Positions 12,301-23,289 of a stretch of DNA of 64,000 nucleotides are shown here, piece by piece; within the stretch, counting starts at the first letter, position 1; each line of letters starts with the position of its first letter. Below the pieces are notes generated by a model, which saw only the letters and a list, made by a program, of their open reading frames with translations, was not told the origin of the DNA and did not search any database. The DNA lies in NCBI RefSeq assembly GCF_040954835.1, contig NC_090711.1:12519001-12583000 (forward strand), read 5' to 3'. The position numbers and the translations under genes were made by a program. The DNA comes from Lepisosteus oculatus. Its lineage: Eukaryota; Chordata; Actinopteri; Semionotiformes; Lepisosteidae.

Positions 12301-15300
12301 TTTGTAAACCACTGTCCGCTCCCAGTGTGTGAAGGACCCAGGAGGGATAATTGCTGGTGATAATGTCCTCCTGTTACATTTTAGACACAGAGGTTATAGA
12401 AGCTAAATCTCTGTAAACCATTAAGTCAGGAGCATCTTTATTTTTGTTCCTGTTATTGCTGCTCTTTCTTGAAAATCAAACATCCCCTTTGTCCTGTACA
12501 GATTTTGTTTGCATATTTGTTCATTTTTTTCCTTTACATTACAGCAATCGCTTACATTTAACTTTTTTTGTTCTGTTATGCCCACTTGAGGCAATGTTAA
12601 GATTGCCTTTTAGAAGCAAAACAGGTGATGGCCCGTGTTTGGAGACAGGAAGAAAGTCCTTTTTTGTCACAGTGGTTGAAGGGGACGACTTCATGCCTTG
12701 CATCTGAAAAGATTACTCATCTCCTAAAATCAAAAATGGGGGACTTTAGAGAGATATGGGATTAATTTCTAAATTTTCTATAGAATCATAGGGGTAACAT
12801 CTAGTGAAAAGGGGAGTAAAGGCTTAAATTAGGGGAACTACTCTATGAAAGGTAATACATTTAAGCCTTGTATACAACTTGTATTTATGTTAAAAAACAA
12901 ACACTTACTGTATGTGACTTGTGTTTTGAATCACTGAGCTATTTGTAAATATGCAAACTGTCTGGATGTTTTAGCACATTCTTCCTTTTTATTGTTGTTT
13001 TCTTTTTTTTGTTGTTGTTTGTACAAAGTTCATATTTTCTCATTTTATAGACAAACCAATAATGATATTGTTGTAAAAAAACACGTTTTGAGACGAGAGT
13101 TATTAGATTACATGTCTGATCACAGTGATGGCCCTCTAGGTTAATGTCTCTGTTTTTAACTTTTTTGTTTCTCCTAGTTCAACTTAAATAGAGATCATGT
13201 CCTTCTGTCTTTTTGTTTGTGAATATTTCTACAGTTCCTGAACTGAAATGGAATTGAAAAGGACTTTCTAAAATATTTTTAAATCATTTTTATCATAGCA
13301 CAGAACACTCAAAATATGCCTCTGGTGTCATGGAAAAAGGCTCAAGAAACTGTTCCTTGGAATATTATCCTGCTGCTCGGAGGAGGTTTTGCAATGGCTA
13401 AGGGATGTGAGGTATTGTGCTTTTGGGTATTTACAGTAGAAATGCTTCTTGATGATTTTAAGTCATTAGAAAGGAATGCCACAAATTAATTTACAGGGAA
13501 TTGTTTCCCTAAAACTTGGATTGTTAATATCTGGGTCCTTGCTCCACCAGTTGAACAAACATAGGAGGAATAAGGATAAAGCACACTTCACCCTGAAGCT
13601 CTCAGAGCTTCACAAATCCTATGCTCATAGGAAGCCCTACAGTGCCCACAGCAGAGTTAGCATCGTTAGCAGGACTGATGCAGTTATCACTTTAGTACTG
13701 CAACCTGACAGGTGCCCGGAGTGTCACAGGGGTTGCTGACGTACAGCGAACCAGAGTTATCAGGCCAGGTCCAGCCTGCTCTGCTCTGGGTGCTCAGCTG
13801 GTGTGCAGTGTGGATCACAGATGGCTAATTAATAGTCCAACTTCAAACTGGTGATATCTACTGTAGACTATAGGGTTCAAACTGCACACCTGACTGGGCT
13901 ATCTCCTGGTTGAAGCACTTGTAAGGTTTCAAGTGAGGCATTTATAAACAATAATAAGAAACATATATAATAATATTTCATTAGCAAAATCTAGTGTTAT
14001 TTTACAGACACCAACAGAGCAGGAAAAGTTGTCATAGAGATTATTCTCTTTATCGAATTAGCCTCTGGATGGCTGATTTATCAACTGGCTTTCCAGCCTG
14101 AGGGAAAATTCTCTCACGTTTTTACAATGGTAAAAGCAAAATCAAAAGGACATTACAGCACAGTGAAATCATGGTACATCACAGAGAAGCAGAACCAGCA
14201 ATATTCTAAATAGAGAAAAAAAAGGACCAAGTGAACTAAAGACATAGTATAAAAATGGTAGAAGCAAAGGTCCCAGTGGTAAATATTCATGTCAATTTCT
14301 AATGTCCTGCACTCATTAAAAGCCTTTATTTTCATCTGCAGATTTTAAAGCTGTGTACAAATTGAACACAGGTGGTTTATTAATATATTTAGTTTTCAGA
14401 AACAAACAGTGGAACTGTCCGTTTGTCCCCCTTACTTCCATGCCCCCAGATTATTTCCTTCATGTCTCATATAAGTATCACCTTTCACTGACACACTGGC
14501 TGATACTGTTGGGCTGCCTGCATTTTGTGCCTGGTGTTTTGTCTCGGCATTGCTCTGTATCATCTGACTATTTCTTCCCCTGCTCTTTCTTTGGCTCAGG
14601 AGTCGGGTTTGTCCATGTGGATCGGCAGCCATCTGCAGCCCCTGGAGAGCGTGCCTCCTGGTGTGGCTGTTCTCCTCATTACAGTGGTCGTCGCGTCCTT
14701 CACAGAATTTGCGAGCAACACAGCCACTACTATCATTTTCCTGCCTGTTCTAGCTGAGCTGGTGAGTTAACCCCCTTATAATGCAATGAAAGCTTGCTCT
14801 GTGAAGAAGGACACCAATGTGGCTCAAAAGCCCGGCCCTGTACGAGTCTTGAGGACTCCTGACAGACTGGTAGTCTCAGAGAGTGAGAATAAGAGAATAA
14901 GAAAACAGCAAACCTGGGTGCTCCTGTGTCAGGTATGCAAGTATTGGTTACAGAGAGGCGTACCTGGCCAAACAGGATCAGCTGTCACAGGCGTGTTAAA
15001 TGAGCGCTGTCTCCTCCCCTTGTATTTACCATTCCCTGTTAGTGTTGAAGTAGTCCTCCTTGTTGATTTTATCAATATTTTTCACTATTTTATTTTTTTT
15101 TTTTCTGATTGACCCCTGTATGTCCTCACTTGAAAAGAACTTTAGTTAGTTTAACCTGTCTGTTGAAGACAGTTTGAAGACAGTCCTTTAAGGCCAGGAA
15201 TTAAACTTTATTGTCCTCCTTTGAACTACATTTGAACTAATTATAGAGCTGCAATGTCTTTTTCGTAATGTGGCAACCAAAACTGTACACTGTATTATAA

Positions 15301-17535
15301 ATTAAGTCTTGTCAGCATGTTGTAGAATTACAACTTCCCTTGACTTTAAATTTATTTCCCTTGACAAATCAACACATCTCACAACTGCTGTATGTTGGTC
15401 TTTTTTTATTGCTTTCACACATTGTTTGAATGAGCACATTGAAGAGTCCATAAAAATACCTAAATCCCTTTTGTTCAGATATTTACAATTTTGAGGGGAT
15501 GTTGTGGTAATTGTATGAAGGATATGCACTAGATTTCAAGAAAACCTCAGCTTCCACTTCTCCTTTTCTGACACTTTTCTCTTTCAAAAGAAGTGCGTCT
15601 TTTTAAGTTTTGCCCAGTGCTGTCTTCAGTTTCATTCAGTAAGGTTGCATGTTTTGAATTCTTTTAATTTGCTTGCTTTAGTCACACAGTTACAAAAGTA
15701 CAGCAGGCTGTCCTTAGTCAAAGTAATCAGTAACTGAGCTTTAATTACTTTACTGTGAGCCGGAGGATGGAGTTTGGAAACTTGCGTCAGACCTGAGCTA
15801 AAGCACAGCAATGAAAGAACATTATCAAATGGTTGCCCACACAGTGTCAAGGACCACATGCTGAAACTATATATGTTTTTTTAAATTATTGCTTACTTGC
15901 TGTTGATGTCTTGGAACTGGGTCGGTGCTGAAACATCTTCTCATTTTATTTTTGACTAAACCGGCAGTATATTCTAAAACAGGCAAATACCTGTTTGACA
16001 CCAGTTTTTCTTCACCACAGGCAATGCGTCTGCAAGTGAACCCCCTGTATCTTATGATACCAGCGACTATAGGCTGTTCCTATGCATTCATGCTGCCTGT
16101 CTCAACACCACCAAATTCCATTGCGTTTGCATCTGGCCATCTCCAGGTCAAAGACATGGTGAGTTTCCTTCCATGTTCTGATATGCATCTCTCCTGCGGA
16201 AAAGACTGTATTAGTGACCTAATGCTTTGAGTTGCTTTTTTTAAATCCTACTCACAAGCTCTTCAGAGAGACTTTTAACACAACCCTGATTAGTATTTTT
16301 ACATCTCTTAATTTTAGACATGGCTCTAAGGCCAAGACAAATCCTTTGCATCGCAAAACGTGAGCTTTTGATATTGTTTTTCTGTTGAAGGCTACGATTC
16401 TTCTGTGCAGTTACCAGATAATTATTTGGTTTCTGTAGTTCAGTCAGATCCTAATAAGTGTGATATACAGTGGAGGCAAAATATATCAAACATTGTCTCT
16501 CATAGCAGCCTGACTTTAAAGGTGAGGTAGACCAAATCCTCCTTCACTTTTGTGAGGAATGAGCCAGGGAGCTGCTTCAGGGGTATACAGTAGATTGGGT
16601 GGTGGAGAGGTGAGAGAGATGAGTGAAGGATGACTCAGAGGCGAGATTAATGTATTTATGCAATAGAAGAGATTAGAATCTGTCCTTCCTCCTAAACATC
16701 TGTTACAAACTCCATTTGCTGGAAACTTTCTGGAAAACCACATGGAAGGTCTTTGTGTGTGCTCTAGTAAGCAAGCACAGGGTGTCACGGATGTTGGAAG
16801 GGACAAACTGTGCAGAGGCAGGAGAGCGAAAAAGACCCTTGTGAATGCGGAATGGGGAGTTATCCCGGGCTCAGCAGTGCAAAGAGTTCTGGAGTGGAGA
16901 AACCTATGCCCTCAGGCCACGGACAGACCAGCGACCTGGTGCTAAGCATCCGAACGTCAATGCTGAGCAAAGCAGAATAAGTGACCCGGAAATATATAGC
17001 CCCAGATAGAGAGACACTGGAAGGAGAGCAAAGCACAGGAAACTAGGGACAGGACAGAGAAGGAGCACCCTCTGGCTACAGAGGGCGTGACACAAGGAGC
17101 ATTTTGGAAGAGAGAAAGCATGGTCCTCGCCCCTTGCAAGCTGGTAAAGAGGCTGTGGTAGCAAAAATTAGCTGATCAACAACTGGTGTTTCCAAAGTGG
17201 GAAGAAGAGTAGAGAATAGAATACAACTGGCAACATGCCCCCGTGGCTGGTGGCTCATTTATCCAAAGCCAGCAAAAAATCTAAATCTTGATGGGTAAAA
17301 AAGACAGGTGTACAGTAGCTGACATTCAATAACGCTGTCCCTTGTCTTGCAGGTGAAAACTGGGGTTGTGATGAACATCTTGGGGGTTCTTTCTCTGTCT
17401 CTTGCTATGAACACGTGGGGACTATATGTCTTTGATCTGCACACATACCCATCTTGGGCACGCTCCACCAATGTGACCACTGTTCTTCCAGGTCTGCTCA
17501 ACAGCACAGCAACACCCCTCAATGCCACCTTGTAA
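3231..17535 (+). CDS. slc13a3: slc13a3, 3' eleven coding exons (NaDC3 transporter)
   Basis: Sodium-coupled high-affinity dicarboxylate transporter of the plasma membrane (succinate, alpha-ketoglutarate and related anions; kidney, liver and brain in mammals). Eleven exons join in phase with GT-AG junctions to give about 474 residues plus a stop; about 125 N-terminal residues lie upstream. Two SNT substrate/sodium motifs of the DASS fold are present: WLSNTATTAMM (first exon) and EFASNTATTIIF (ninth). Each is followed by its partner loop, GTSPN and VSTPPN. The block ETVPWNIILLLGGG with FAMAKGCE favours SLC13A3 over SLC13A2/A5. Three N-glycosylation sequons close the C terminus. OCSTAMP-family genes lie downstream in the same orientation, as in human. 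No frameshift was seen. Confidence 0.95.
3395..4823. other. slc13a3: slc13a3 intron, no repeat recognised
   Basis: AT-rich intron. No exon, RNA gene or repeat was recognised. The minus-strand open frame at 4300-4554 has no domain-like content. Confidence 0.5.
4824..4887 (+). CDS. slc13a3: slc13a3 exon b (small)
   Basis: A 64-bp exon with acceptor CTGCCCATAG and donor GTAAGA. It enters in phase 1 and leaves in phase 2. It is needed to link the flanking exons in frame. Its product (SQMKLQVLASEK...) aligns with the variable cytoplasmic loop of human SLC13A3 that contains MQFLAS. It is too short to show as an open frame. Confidence 0.88.
4888..5561. other. slc13a3: slc13a3 intron
   Basis: Short AT-rich intron ending in a long pyrimidine tract. 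It contains no recognised element. Confidence 0.5.
5562..5741 (+). CDS. slc13a3: slc13a3 exon c
   Basis: 180 bp; acceptor TTTCTGCAG, donor GTAAAC, phase 2 on both sides. It encodes the end of the cytoplasmic loop, then WKGFLISIPYAASIGGTATL and TGTSPNLILVGQL. This is the re-entrant-loop partner of the first SNT motif and is strongly conserved in the family. Confidence 0.95.
5742..7395. other. slc13a3: slc13a3 intron with a partial LTR-like repeat
   Basis: The first 1.2 kb shows nothing recognisable. From about 6973 a truncated minus-strand copy of the GGGTCCTRAAC-ended repeat family begins. The open frame at 7038-7388 is antisense to that repeat and is not supported as a gene. Confidence 0.45.
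6973..7235 (-). mobile_element. LTR-like dispersed repeat, truncated copy
   Basis: It begins (read from the + strand) with TTTAGGACCCTATGCAG, the conserved end of the family at 2688, 32978 and 41649. Only that end is clear; the other boundary near 7235 is a guess. Confidence 0.45.
7396..7521 (+). CDS. slc13a3: slc13a3 exon d
   Basis: 126 bp; acceptor ACCTCTTAG at 7395, donor GTAGGA. The tempting AG at 7406-7407 would break the frame, whereas the upstream AG restores S-F-F-P-D-C-D, matching FFPQCD in human. It then encodes a membrane helix, INFGSWFVFS...LFLGWLWI, and FLYGGLNTR. Confidence 0.93.
7522..9724. other. slc13a3: slc13a3 intron with a degenerate tRNA-SINE
   Basis: It contains a worn SINE at about 7597-8060. 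The remainder (8060-9724) shows no recognised repeat or exon. The open frame 9371-9787 is intron read-through into the next exon. Confidence 0.45.
7597..8060 (+). repeat. tRNA-derived SINE, degenerate
   Basis: It has a box-B-like GATCAATTCCAG near the start and the family body (TGTTCTCCTTGTGTTAGTGTG, CAAAGACATG). The tail CCCAGGGTGTATACCCC...GGGATAGGG...GAAAATGGGTGGACGG is shared with the better copies at 50405 and 58762. Confidence 0.6.
9725..9817 (+). CDS. slc13a3: slc13a3 exon e
   Basis: 93 bp; acceptor TTCTTTAAAG, donor GTATGG, phase 2 on both sides. It encodes a hydrophilic loop, LCLQKKDFRAEAE then TKARAVIEEDYKKLGPVK. This aligns with RARAVIREEYQNLGPIK of human SLC13A3. Confidence 0.92.
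9818..10914. other. slc13a3: slc13a3 intron, nothing recognised
   Basis: AT-rich intron with no recognised repeat. The 10623-11036 open frame is intron read-through into the following exon in a different frame. Confidence 0.45.
10915..11019 (+). CDS. slc13a3: slc13a3 exon f
   Basis: 105 bp; acceptor TGCTTGCAG, donor GTAAGA. It encodes FAEGAIGFFFFLFAILLF, a membrane helix, then TRDPKFFPGWAQLFNKG. TRDPKF.PGW is a family hallmark. Confidence 0.94.
11275..11372 (+). CDS. slc13a3: slc13a3 exon g
   Basis: 98 bp; acceptor CGTTACAG, donor GTAAGT; enters in phase 2, leaves in phase 1. It encodes YVSDAVTGVSIVSILFFFPS and then QKPSLNWWFDFR, very close to the human SLC13A3 segment. Confidence 0.94.
11373..13298. 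other. slc13a3: slc13a3 intron, nothing recognised
   Basis: A 1.9-kb AT-rich intron. No exon, SINE or LTR-like sequence was recognised. Small open frames (11921-12124, 12444-12707) show no domain. Confidence 0.45.
13299..13411 (+). CDS. slc13a3: slc13a3 exon h
   Basis: 113 bp. The AG at 13297-13298 is chosen over the one at 13302-13303 because only it keeps phase and gives AQNTQNMPLVSWKKAQETVP, aligning with human APNTETEPLLTW. It continues with WNIILLLGGG and FAMAKGCE, the block most specific for SLC13A3. Donor GTATTG; leaves in phase 0. Confidence 0.92.
13412..14599. other. slc13a3: slc13a3 intron, nothing recognised
   Basis: Intron of 1.2 kb with no recognised repeat. The open frames 13476-13739 and 14353-14757 are chance or read-through frames. 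Confidence 0.45.
14600..14761 (+). CDS. slc13a3: slc13a3 exon i
   Basis: 162 bp, phase 0 at both ends; acceptor TTTGGCTCAG, donor GTGAGT. It encodes ESGLSVWIGSHLQPLESVPP and a membrane helix (VAVLLITVVVASF). The second SNT motif, EFASNTATTIIFLP, follows; it pairs with exon a across the pseudo-twofold axis of the DASS fold. Confidence 0.96.
14762..16020. other. slc13a3: slc13a3 intron with an old dispersed repeat
   Basis: About 15140-15500 resembles an old fish interspersed repeat (GCTGCAATGTCTTTTTCGTA..., CCAAAACTGTACAC). The remainder is unremarkable. The assignment rests on recall of similar repeats and is weak. Confidence 0.35.
16021..16158 (+). CDS. slc13a3: slc13a3 exon j
   Basis: 138 bp, phase 0; acceptor TTCACCACAG, donor GTGAGT. 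It encodes AMRLQVNPLYLMIPATIGCS, then YAFMLPVSTPPNSIAFASGH and LQVKDM. STPPN is the re-entrant-loop partner of the second SNT motif. Confidence 0.96.
16541..16745 (+). repeat. Dispersed repeat (GAATGARCCAGGGAG family), copy 1
   Basis: It shares GGAATGARC-AGGGAGC near its start and CTGTTACAAACTCCA near its end with the copy at 61515-61705. A shorter match is at 55681-55800. No coding potential. Class unknown. Confidence 0.5.
16783..17092. mobile_element. Short solo-LTR-like element
   Basis: A 310-bp unit starts TGTCACGGAT and ends GGCGTGACA. It therefore has TG...CA ends within an 8-bp inverted repeat, GTGTCACG/CGTGACAC. The flanking five bases CAGGG and CAAGG are a near target-site duplication. 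In the minus direction it has a TATATA motif about 100 bp in, as expected for an LTR promoter. No internal region or coding sequence was found. Confidence 0.55.
17353..17535 (+). CDS. slc13a3: slc13a3 last coding exon
   Basis: Acceptor TTGTCTTGCAG; stop TAA at 17533-17535. It encodes VKTGVVMNILGVLSLSLAMN and TWGLYVFDLHTYPSW, the last membrane helix. An extracellular tail follows with three sequons (NVT, NST, NAT), in keeping with the glycosylated C terminus of SLC13A3. Confidence 0.96.
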   Translation: MKTGVVMNILGVLSLSLAMNTWGLYVFDLHTYPSWARSTNVTTVLPGLLNSTATPLNATL

Positions 17536-18660
17536 TCAGCACAGCGTAACAGGAAACAGAATCAATAAGCAAATCTGAATGTGTATTTTAATGATTATTT
17601 AAAATATAGATCACAGTGTAAGAAAAAGGCTTTTGTTTTTGGACCAAAACAAGAACACTTGACGTATTTAATGTATTAAGATGTGTTTATAGGGGATTGG
17701 GATTAATGATTCATTCTGTGACAAATGTTAAGTGTACTCTTCTGTGTGCTTAAAAAATCCCAACAGAAATGTTGTATTTGTGTTACACTTATGTAGCTTG
17801 GAAACTGAAAACCATAACCTAACCTCACTTAATTGCAGAAAGATTTGATGTTTTTTCTTGTAAATACTTTTAGTGTCACTAGTTGTGTAAGGCTACCTTG
17901 AGCTATGATCTCCATGTCTTCCCTTTGTGTTTAGCATTAAATAAGTTCATTTACTGCTATTGACTGTGATGGTTAAAAATGACATTCAATGTCATTTTGA
18001 AATGAAGGATAGGAACTTTGGTACCCACCTTAAAACTTAAGAAGCCTCCTGTGTGTGGTTCCTACCCTTATTGGTATTTCATTATTGATTTTCCAAATGC
18101 TATTTGAATGTAAATGTGTTGGGCTTTGGAAATACTCAGGTTGTAATGCAACACTACATTACTAGTCAAAAGACAATACATACACAAATACGTAGCAACT
18201 GGAAACTGTTATGACAAATCAGCAGTTCTGAAGTCAATACATTGATTGTGCAAATGTATTTCTCCAAGTAATATATATCTCTGCTTTAATTTATTTATAC
18301 ACCCTTGTAATTTAATCTTTTTACAAAGTTAAAAAATTAAGCATAAAGGATAACTTATTTTAATTACTTTGATAACCTCATGTTATGTAGCATTGACTGA
18401 AGGGAGGAAACTGATTTTTAAATCTGTGATTACTGCAGAAGTGGACTGTTTGAGTAGCTGTAGATGCAAATAGTGCACAAGATGAACATATCTCAAGATG
18501 ATTGTGTTCTCTCTTGACCAATGTGTAAAAAAGTGTAAATAAATCAGGGCTTCTGAATACTCTGAATATGAGTTTCTGCCTGTGTGGACTTAAAAATATG
18601 GCCAAGCTTCATTGCTTTTGCCATCAATAAACATCTTTGAAAGAATAAAGTACTATTATA
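17536..18660 (+). other. slc13a3: slc13a3 3' UTR (inferred)
   Basis: About 1.1 kb of AT-rich sequence without repeats follows the stop and ends at tandem canonical poly(A) signals. The end point is inferred from those signals only. Confidence 0.6.
18626..18649 (+). terminator. slc13a3: Tandem poly(A) signals for slc13a3
   Basis: AATAAA occurs at 18626-18631 and again at 18644-18649. An earlier AATAAA near 18537 could serve as an alternative. Confidence 0.55.
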
Positions 18661-21600
18661 GATAATGTTACTGGATGTAAATACTCATAGATATTTCACA
18701 TAACACACAATCAGGTAATACATGAAGCAATTAATGTTTTTGGTAATAAGAATGTTTATTGATAATTGCTATATTTTATTTGTTCTCTTTATATCCTCCT
18801 GTGCCTTCTGATTTTTTGTTTACTGGTATGTTTATGTACAATATGTCAAATACAAGAGTAATGTAACTGACACATGTGTGAAAACAATAATAATCTTTGG
18901 GGGAAATCAATATTAGAAACATTCGTGAGATTAATGTGAGACACACATTTGCACCAAACCAACAGATTGCTTCCGGGTAATCTGAGTCCAGATCTCCACT
19001 AAATGGGATTACGCATTGAAAAAAGGAAACCCATGAGTTTATACAGTCAAGACATCGTAATGTGTCCTTAAATGGGAAATTCTTAACTTTTTTTAACAGG
19101 CCAGATAAACTGCTGGAGATTTTCAGAGTGTCTCTAACAGGTGTAATCGTGTAAAATAAGGCTGATACACTGACATCATTCCCCTGACAGCATTAATGCA
19201 TCCTATGCAATAAGGGCTGACTATTTGGTTTAGAGGATTTTCCTCTGTGTGAGCTGTGTGTACTGGGTGCTTGGAGACCTATATTTGTCAATAGTGTGTT
19301 GCAGATTAAAGAATGATTACTGGAAGAGAAAAATATAAAAATACCACAAAATGTTGATAAATGTAGAAATAAGTAGGTAAAAACTATAACATCCATTATT
19401 ACAGAATATTGTAGCATATACTCTTGGGACACCAGTCCAATCCAGGGACAGCTATAACACCCATTCACTTTATAACTGTTTCTTCAAATTCTGGGTCATA
19501 GGGAACCTATCTCCAGGAAGTATGGGTGCAAGGTGTGTACACCATGGATGGGACTCCAGTCAATCATAGGGCACGCACAGACACAGGCATGCACACAATC
19601 ACTCCTGGGCCAATTTCCCAAGAAGCCCATTTACCTCCCAGTATGTTCTTGGACTGTGGGAGCAAATTGGAGCACCTGGAGGAAACCCACATGAACACAG
19701 GGAGAACATACAAACCCCACGCAGACAGCACCCTAGGTCTGGAATTGAACCCAGGGCCCCAGGATTGTGAGGCAGCAATTCTAACCACTGTATGACTGTA
19801 CAATTAGCAAGTGGGGAGACTATCTGAGACTAACGCCTGTTGGTCTCTGAGGCTGGTGGAATTTGGAGGGGGAGAATGTCAGGGCTCATGGATACCAGTA
19901 ACAGTTTTCAAGTCTTCCTCTGTTGAAGGGCTGACTGTTTCAGCTGGTAGACTTGTTTGTTGCTGGTGAGGGCATTTGTAGGAGTGCCTGAAAGATGTTA
20001 GATTGGACCCTGTGTCCAACTGTGGACCTTGAACAGCTGCTGAGAGATTGGTTTCTTCTTCAAATGTCCAGTCTGCTACACATATCCGTCACAAGATACA
20101 ACATCATAAACATGCACACAAGCAACAAAGGGAAATAACTGCTGCTTAGCGATGACTGATGAGGCCTAGAATTATGAGAAGCATTAACAGTACATTTAAG
20201 TGTCAGCTCCAAAACATTGATTGAGACGTACTGTAGCCAGTTGTGTGTATCTGAGATGCATCATGCATCATTGGAAGAGCTAACATGATAAGAGTGTTGT
20301 GCAACATTAAATTCTTGGTGAAGACTCCTTAATAAATGCTAATTCCTGTACATGCTATGCGTTGATGGAACATATTTCAAAGCTTCTTGTACTGTAAGTA
20401 TCTGACCGAGCACCAACTAAGAGGTATTTGATGCTTTTGTAGAGCTACTTCACTGCACAAAATAAATATACAGAAATTATTCTGAGTGAACTCCTTTTGT
20501 TTTGGCTCCAGGGTGTTAACAAGAATGAACTAGTGTTATACTGTACAAATGAATGACTGAAGTCAGTTGGAATGTCTTAGGTTAACTTCAGTTTGTTGCA
20601 TGGTTTTACTTTGAGTACTTGTAATTTAGAAATAATTGAATACAGTGCCTAGTACTGTATACTGTTAAATCTTTAAAATAGGTACTGTAGTCCTTTGCAA
20701 GCAGCATATTTAAAATCCAGCCCACATTTAATCTGATTGTTAAATAAACTTTTCTTTGTACTGGTATTTAACAGTTACATAAAACCTAACATTTCCACAA
20801 GAGATTACAATTCTAGGCTCAGGTGGACTTTGAACCCATAACAATTCACTGATAGATACAAAACTACACTAAGTTACGTTTAAACTGTTAACACAGTTTG
20901 AAAACCTTTGATGGAAAGCTACTCATTAACACTGGGTAACACTGGGTTTTAAAACCCACACATAAATTCCATTATCAATATTTAATTTTAAGGAAGAAAA
21001 AAAGTTCCATCAAAGTGGGAGAAAGGGAACCATTTTCATTCTTTCAGCTTCATTTACTGTATGTCTTCTACTGAAATTAAATCACAACAGGAGTCTCAAG
21101 AGCTTTGTATCACCATGTACAATCCAATGACAGATAAGGAAATACGATTGAGGAAAGAATATTTTTAGGAGTGTCACAATCAGTCCCCATAAGACCTTGT
21201 GGCTTTTAGTTTTTGTTCCAATCTGAGTAAGCAATTGGCCTCGATATTTTCTTAAGGATGTTTTTAATTTCTTCCACAGCTAATTGCGAAAAATATTAAA
21301 TTAATCAAAAAATATTTACTGTTAAAATAACTCAGAGCCAGGTGAATTGCATTAAAGCTGTGCAGCTAATTAATAAAAAAAAAACATAACTGAGAGTTTG
21401 GTGGATCAGAAATCAGAAGACATTGGGCCATGTAGAAATTGAGTCTGACACACCTGGTCAATAGAAAAGCTAGAGATTTGTTAGTGAGCACAGCTCAATA
21501 CTTGCAGCAGCGGTACACTCCTCTTCCTCTGACAAAAGTATTCTAAACTAGCAGGGATAGAATTTCAAAAGGACTATGGCTCCTCGGCAGAAATTCTGTG

Positions 21601-22303
21601 CTGGGATCTGACGATCTGTCTCAGTATGTGTCAACAGCAAAGTGTAGGGGTGAGTAAGTGCGAGCGAGGACCTCTGCAACTCACAGAGGCCAGGCAAACA
21701 CAGCTGAACAGGAATTTCCACATTTTACAAGAAAGGGTGGGAAAAAAACGCAATAAGCACAAAAATAAGGAACTTGAGAAAGATGTATTGGGCAATACTA
21801 AACAATACACACACTATACTTTAAAACAATACAAGGTTGCCTTCATTCATTCTCATGATGAGAATAAACTGTTACATTCCTTTCATTGTGTTTAATTGAT
21901 TCTCAGTTTCCAAATGTAAATCTTGTCCAAAGCAAAAATGCAGAAGTTTGGAAAACTAACACAATTTAAGATGCATATTTCTATGTTCCTGTCTAATGCA
22001 AAAAAGAAAATTTCTTAGATGGCTGCATATTTCCTAAAACAAAATGGAGATTAGAATTTAGCATTGAACACAGACTGCAGGAATATTTAAGGATGGAAAC
22101 CCTTAACTGGTTAATAAAGGCTGAGACCCTTCCTAAAATCCATAGAGGTTAATGAAAGAGGCCTTTCTAATCACTGTATTGAATTACTAATGTAAATAGA
22201 GATGATGCACAACTCTGAGAAACGTGGCTACATTTCATTGGTTTTAAACAATGGTATCTGTGGGCAATCAATAAAGTAAGCACTATGACAATTAGCTTTT
22301 AAA
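18661..22303. other. Intergenic DNA with one SINE
   Basis: AT-rich intergenic sequence. A minus-strand SINE lies at about 19455-19800. Nothing else is recognised; the open frame at 21626-21895 shows no domain. Confidence 0.45.
19455..19800 (-). repeat. tRNA-derived SINE
   Basis: Minus strand. The head has a box-B-like GGTTCAATTCCAG. The body has TGTTCTCCCTGTGTTCATGTG and CCTCCAGGTGCTCC, then the remnant tail. It is shared with the copies at 22304, 50405 and 58762. The 19526-19795 open frame is a by-product. Confidence 0.7.
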
Positions 22304-22658
22304 ATCCATCCTTCCTTTTTCTAGCCACTTGGTCCAATACACGATCGCCGGAGAGCCGGAGCCTATCCAGAAAACAATGGGTGAAATAACTTAAATAACT
22401 TATTTACTAAGTAAATAACTAACTTTTTTACACATTAATTCACTTTTCTATTATTTTCTGTAACAGGGCACATACAGACAAAAACAAGTGTGTCATACCA
22501 GGGCCAATTAACATGTCTTCAGACTGTGGGAGGAGACCAGAGCACCCAAACATAGGGGGGGCTTACAAACTCCATACAGATAGCACCCCAGGAATTGAAT
22601 CCAGAACCCCAGGGCTGCAAGCCAGCCATGCTAACTACAGCACCACTGTGCCACCCCA
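22304..22658 (-). repeat. tRNA-derived SINE
   Basis: Minus strand, from GGGGTGGCACAGTGGTGCTG (box A region) and GGATTCAATTCC (box B) to the GGATAGGCTCCGGC... tail ending near GGATGGAT. It is interrupted by about 60 bp of AT-rich sequence around 22380-22440. Confidence 0.7.
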
Positions 22659-22882
22659 GCTTTAAAAGCAATCATTTTCAAAATGGAGTTTTGAAATTAA
22701 AATATCTGCATTGGCTACAGTACATCACATTTTTGGTTAATATACAAGACTGGGGCACTTTGCGGGCATGTGGTGGAAGGGTAATGAGAGGTGTCTCTGA
22801 GAAGAAACCACCTGTTCCTTGAGAAAAACCTGTGGAATGAGACAGTTTGTCACAGGAATGAATGAGGACCAGTGGTGTAGAG

Positions 22883-23244
22883 GTTCGGATCCTATGCGGT
22901 GCCAATAGGAATCAGGTCGGACTTCTAAGGGATGAGAGACAAAGTTTGAGGTCGGACTAGCCAGGCTAGGTCGGGAGTCCAGAGGTCGAGGCAGTGAGGT
23001 AAACAAATCCAAGAGACGCGAGGCAGAGATGGAGTCGAGGTCGGAGGCAGAGCAGGGTCGGGAGTCCAGTAAGCAGTAAACTAAGAAAAGCACACAAGGG
23101 AAAGGCTATGACTAACTCAACAGTGCGCGAGGAGTGGAGGGAGTGAAGGGGTTTATATGTGAAAGCGGGGAGTGCTGGGCTAATTGCTAACAGCGGCGCA
23201 GGTGTGTATGCTGGGAGGTGCAGGCGGGAGTATGATTCGTGACA
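22883..23244 (-). mobile_element. LTR-like repeat, divergent family member
   Basis: On the minus strand it begins TGTCACGAATCATAC, carries ACATATAAACCCC (TATA-like) about 100 bp in and ends GCATAGGATCCGAAC. It resembles the 2688/32978/41649 family only in layout and ends, so it is a separate subfamily. No coding capacity is supported. Confidence 0.6.
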
Positions 23245-23289
23245 CAGTTGGTCTGACTGGCCAATTAGCACTCAGAGGGAGCGAATTCC

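Larger units (their letters stand above)
16159..17352. other. slc13a3: slc13a3 intron with two repeats
   Basis: It contains a dispersed repeat (about 16541-16745) directly followed by a short LTR-like element (16783-17092). The rest is unique AT-rich sequence. Confidence 0.5.

Noticed and set aside
14353..14757. 134-residue + frame overlapping slc13a3 exon i
   Set aside because: Intron read-through in another frame; the exon frame gives the conserved SNT segment.
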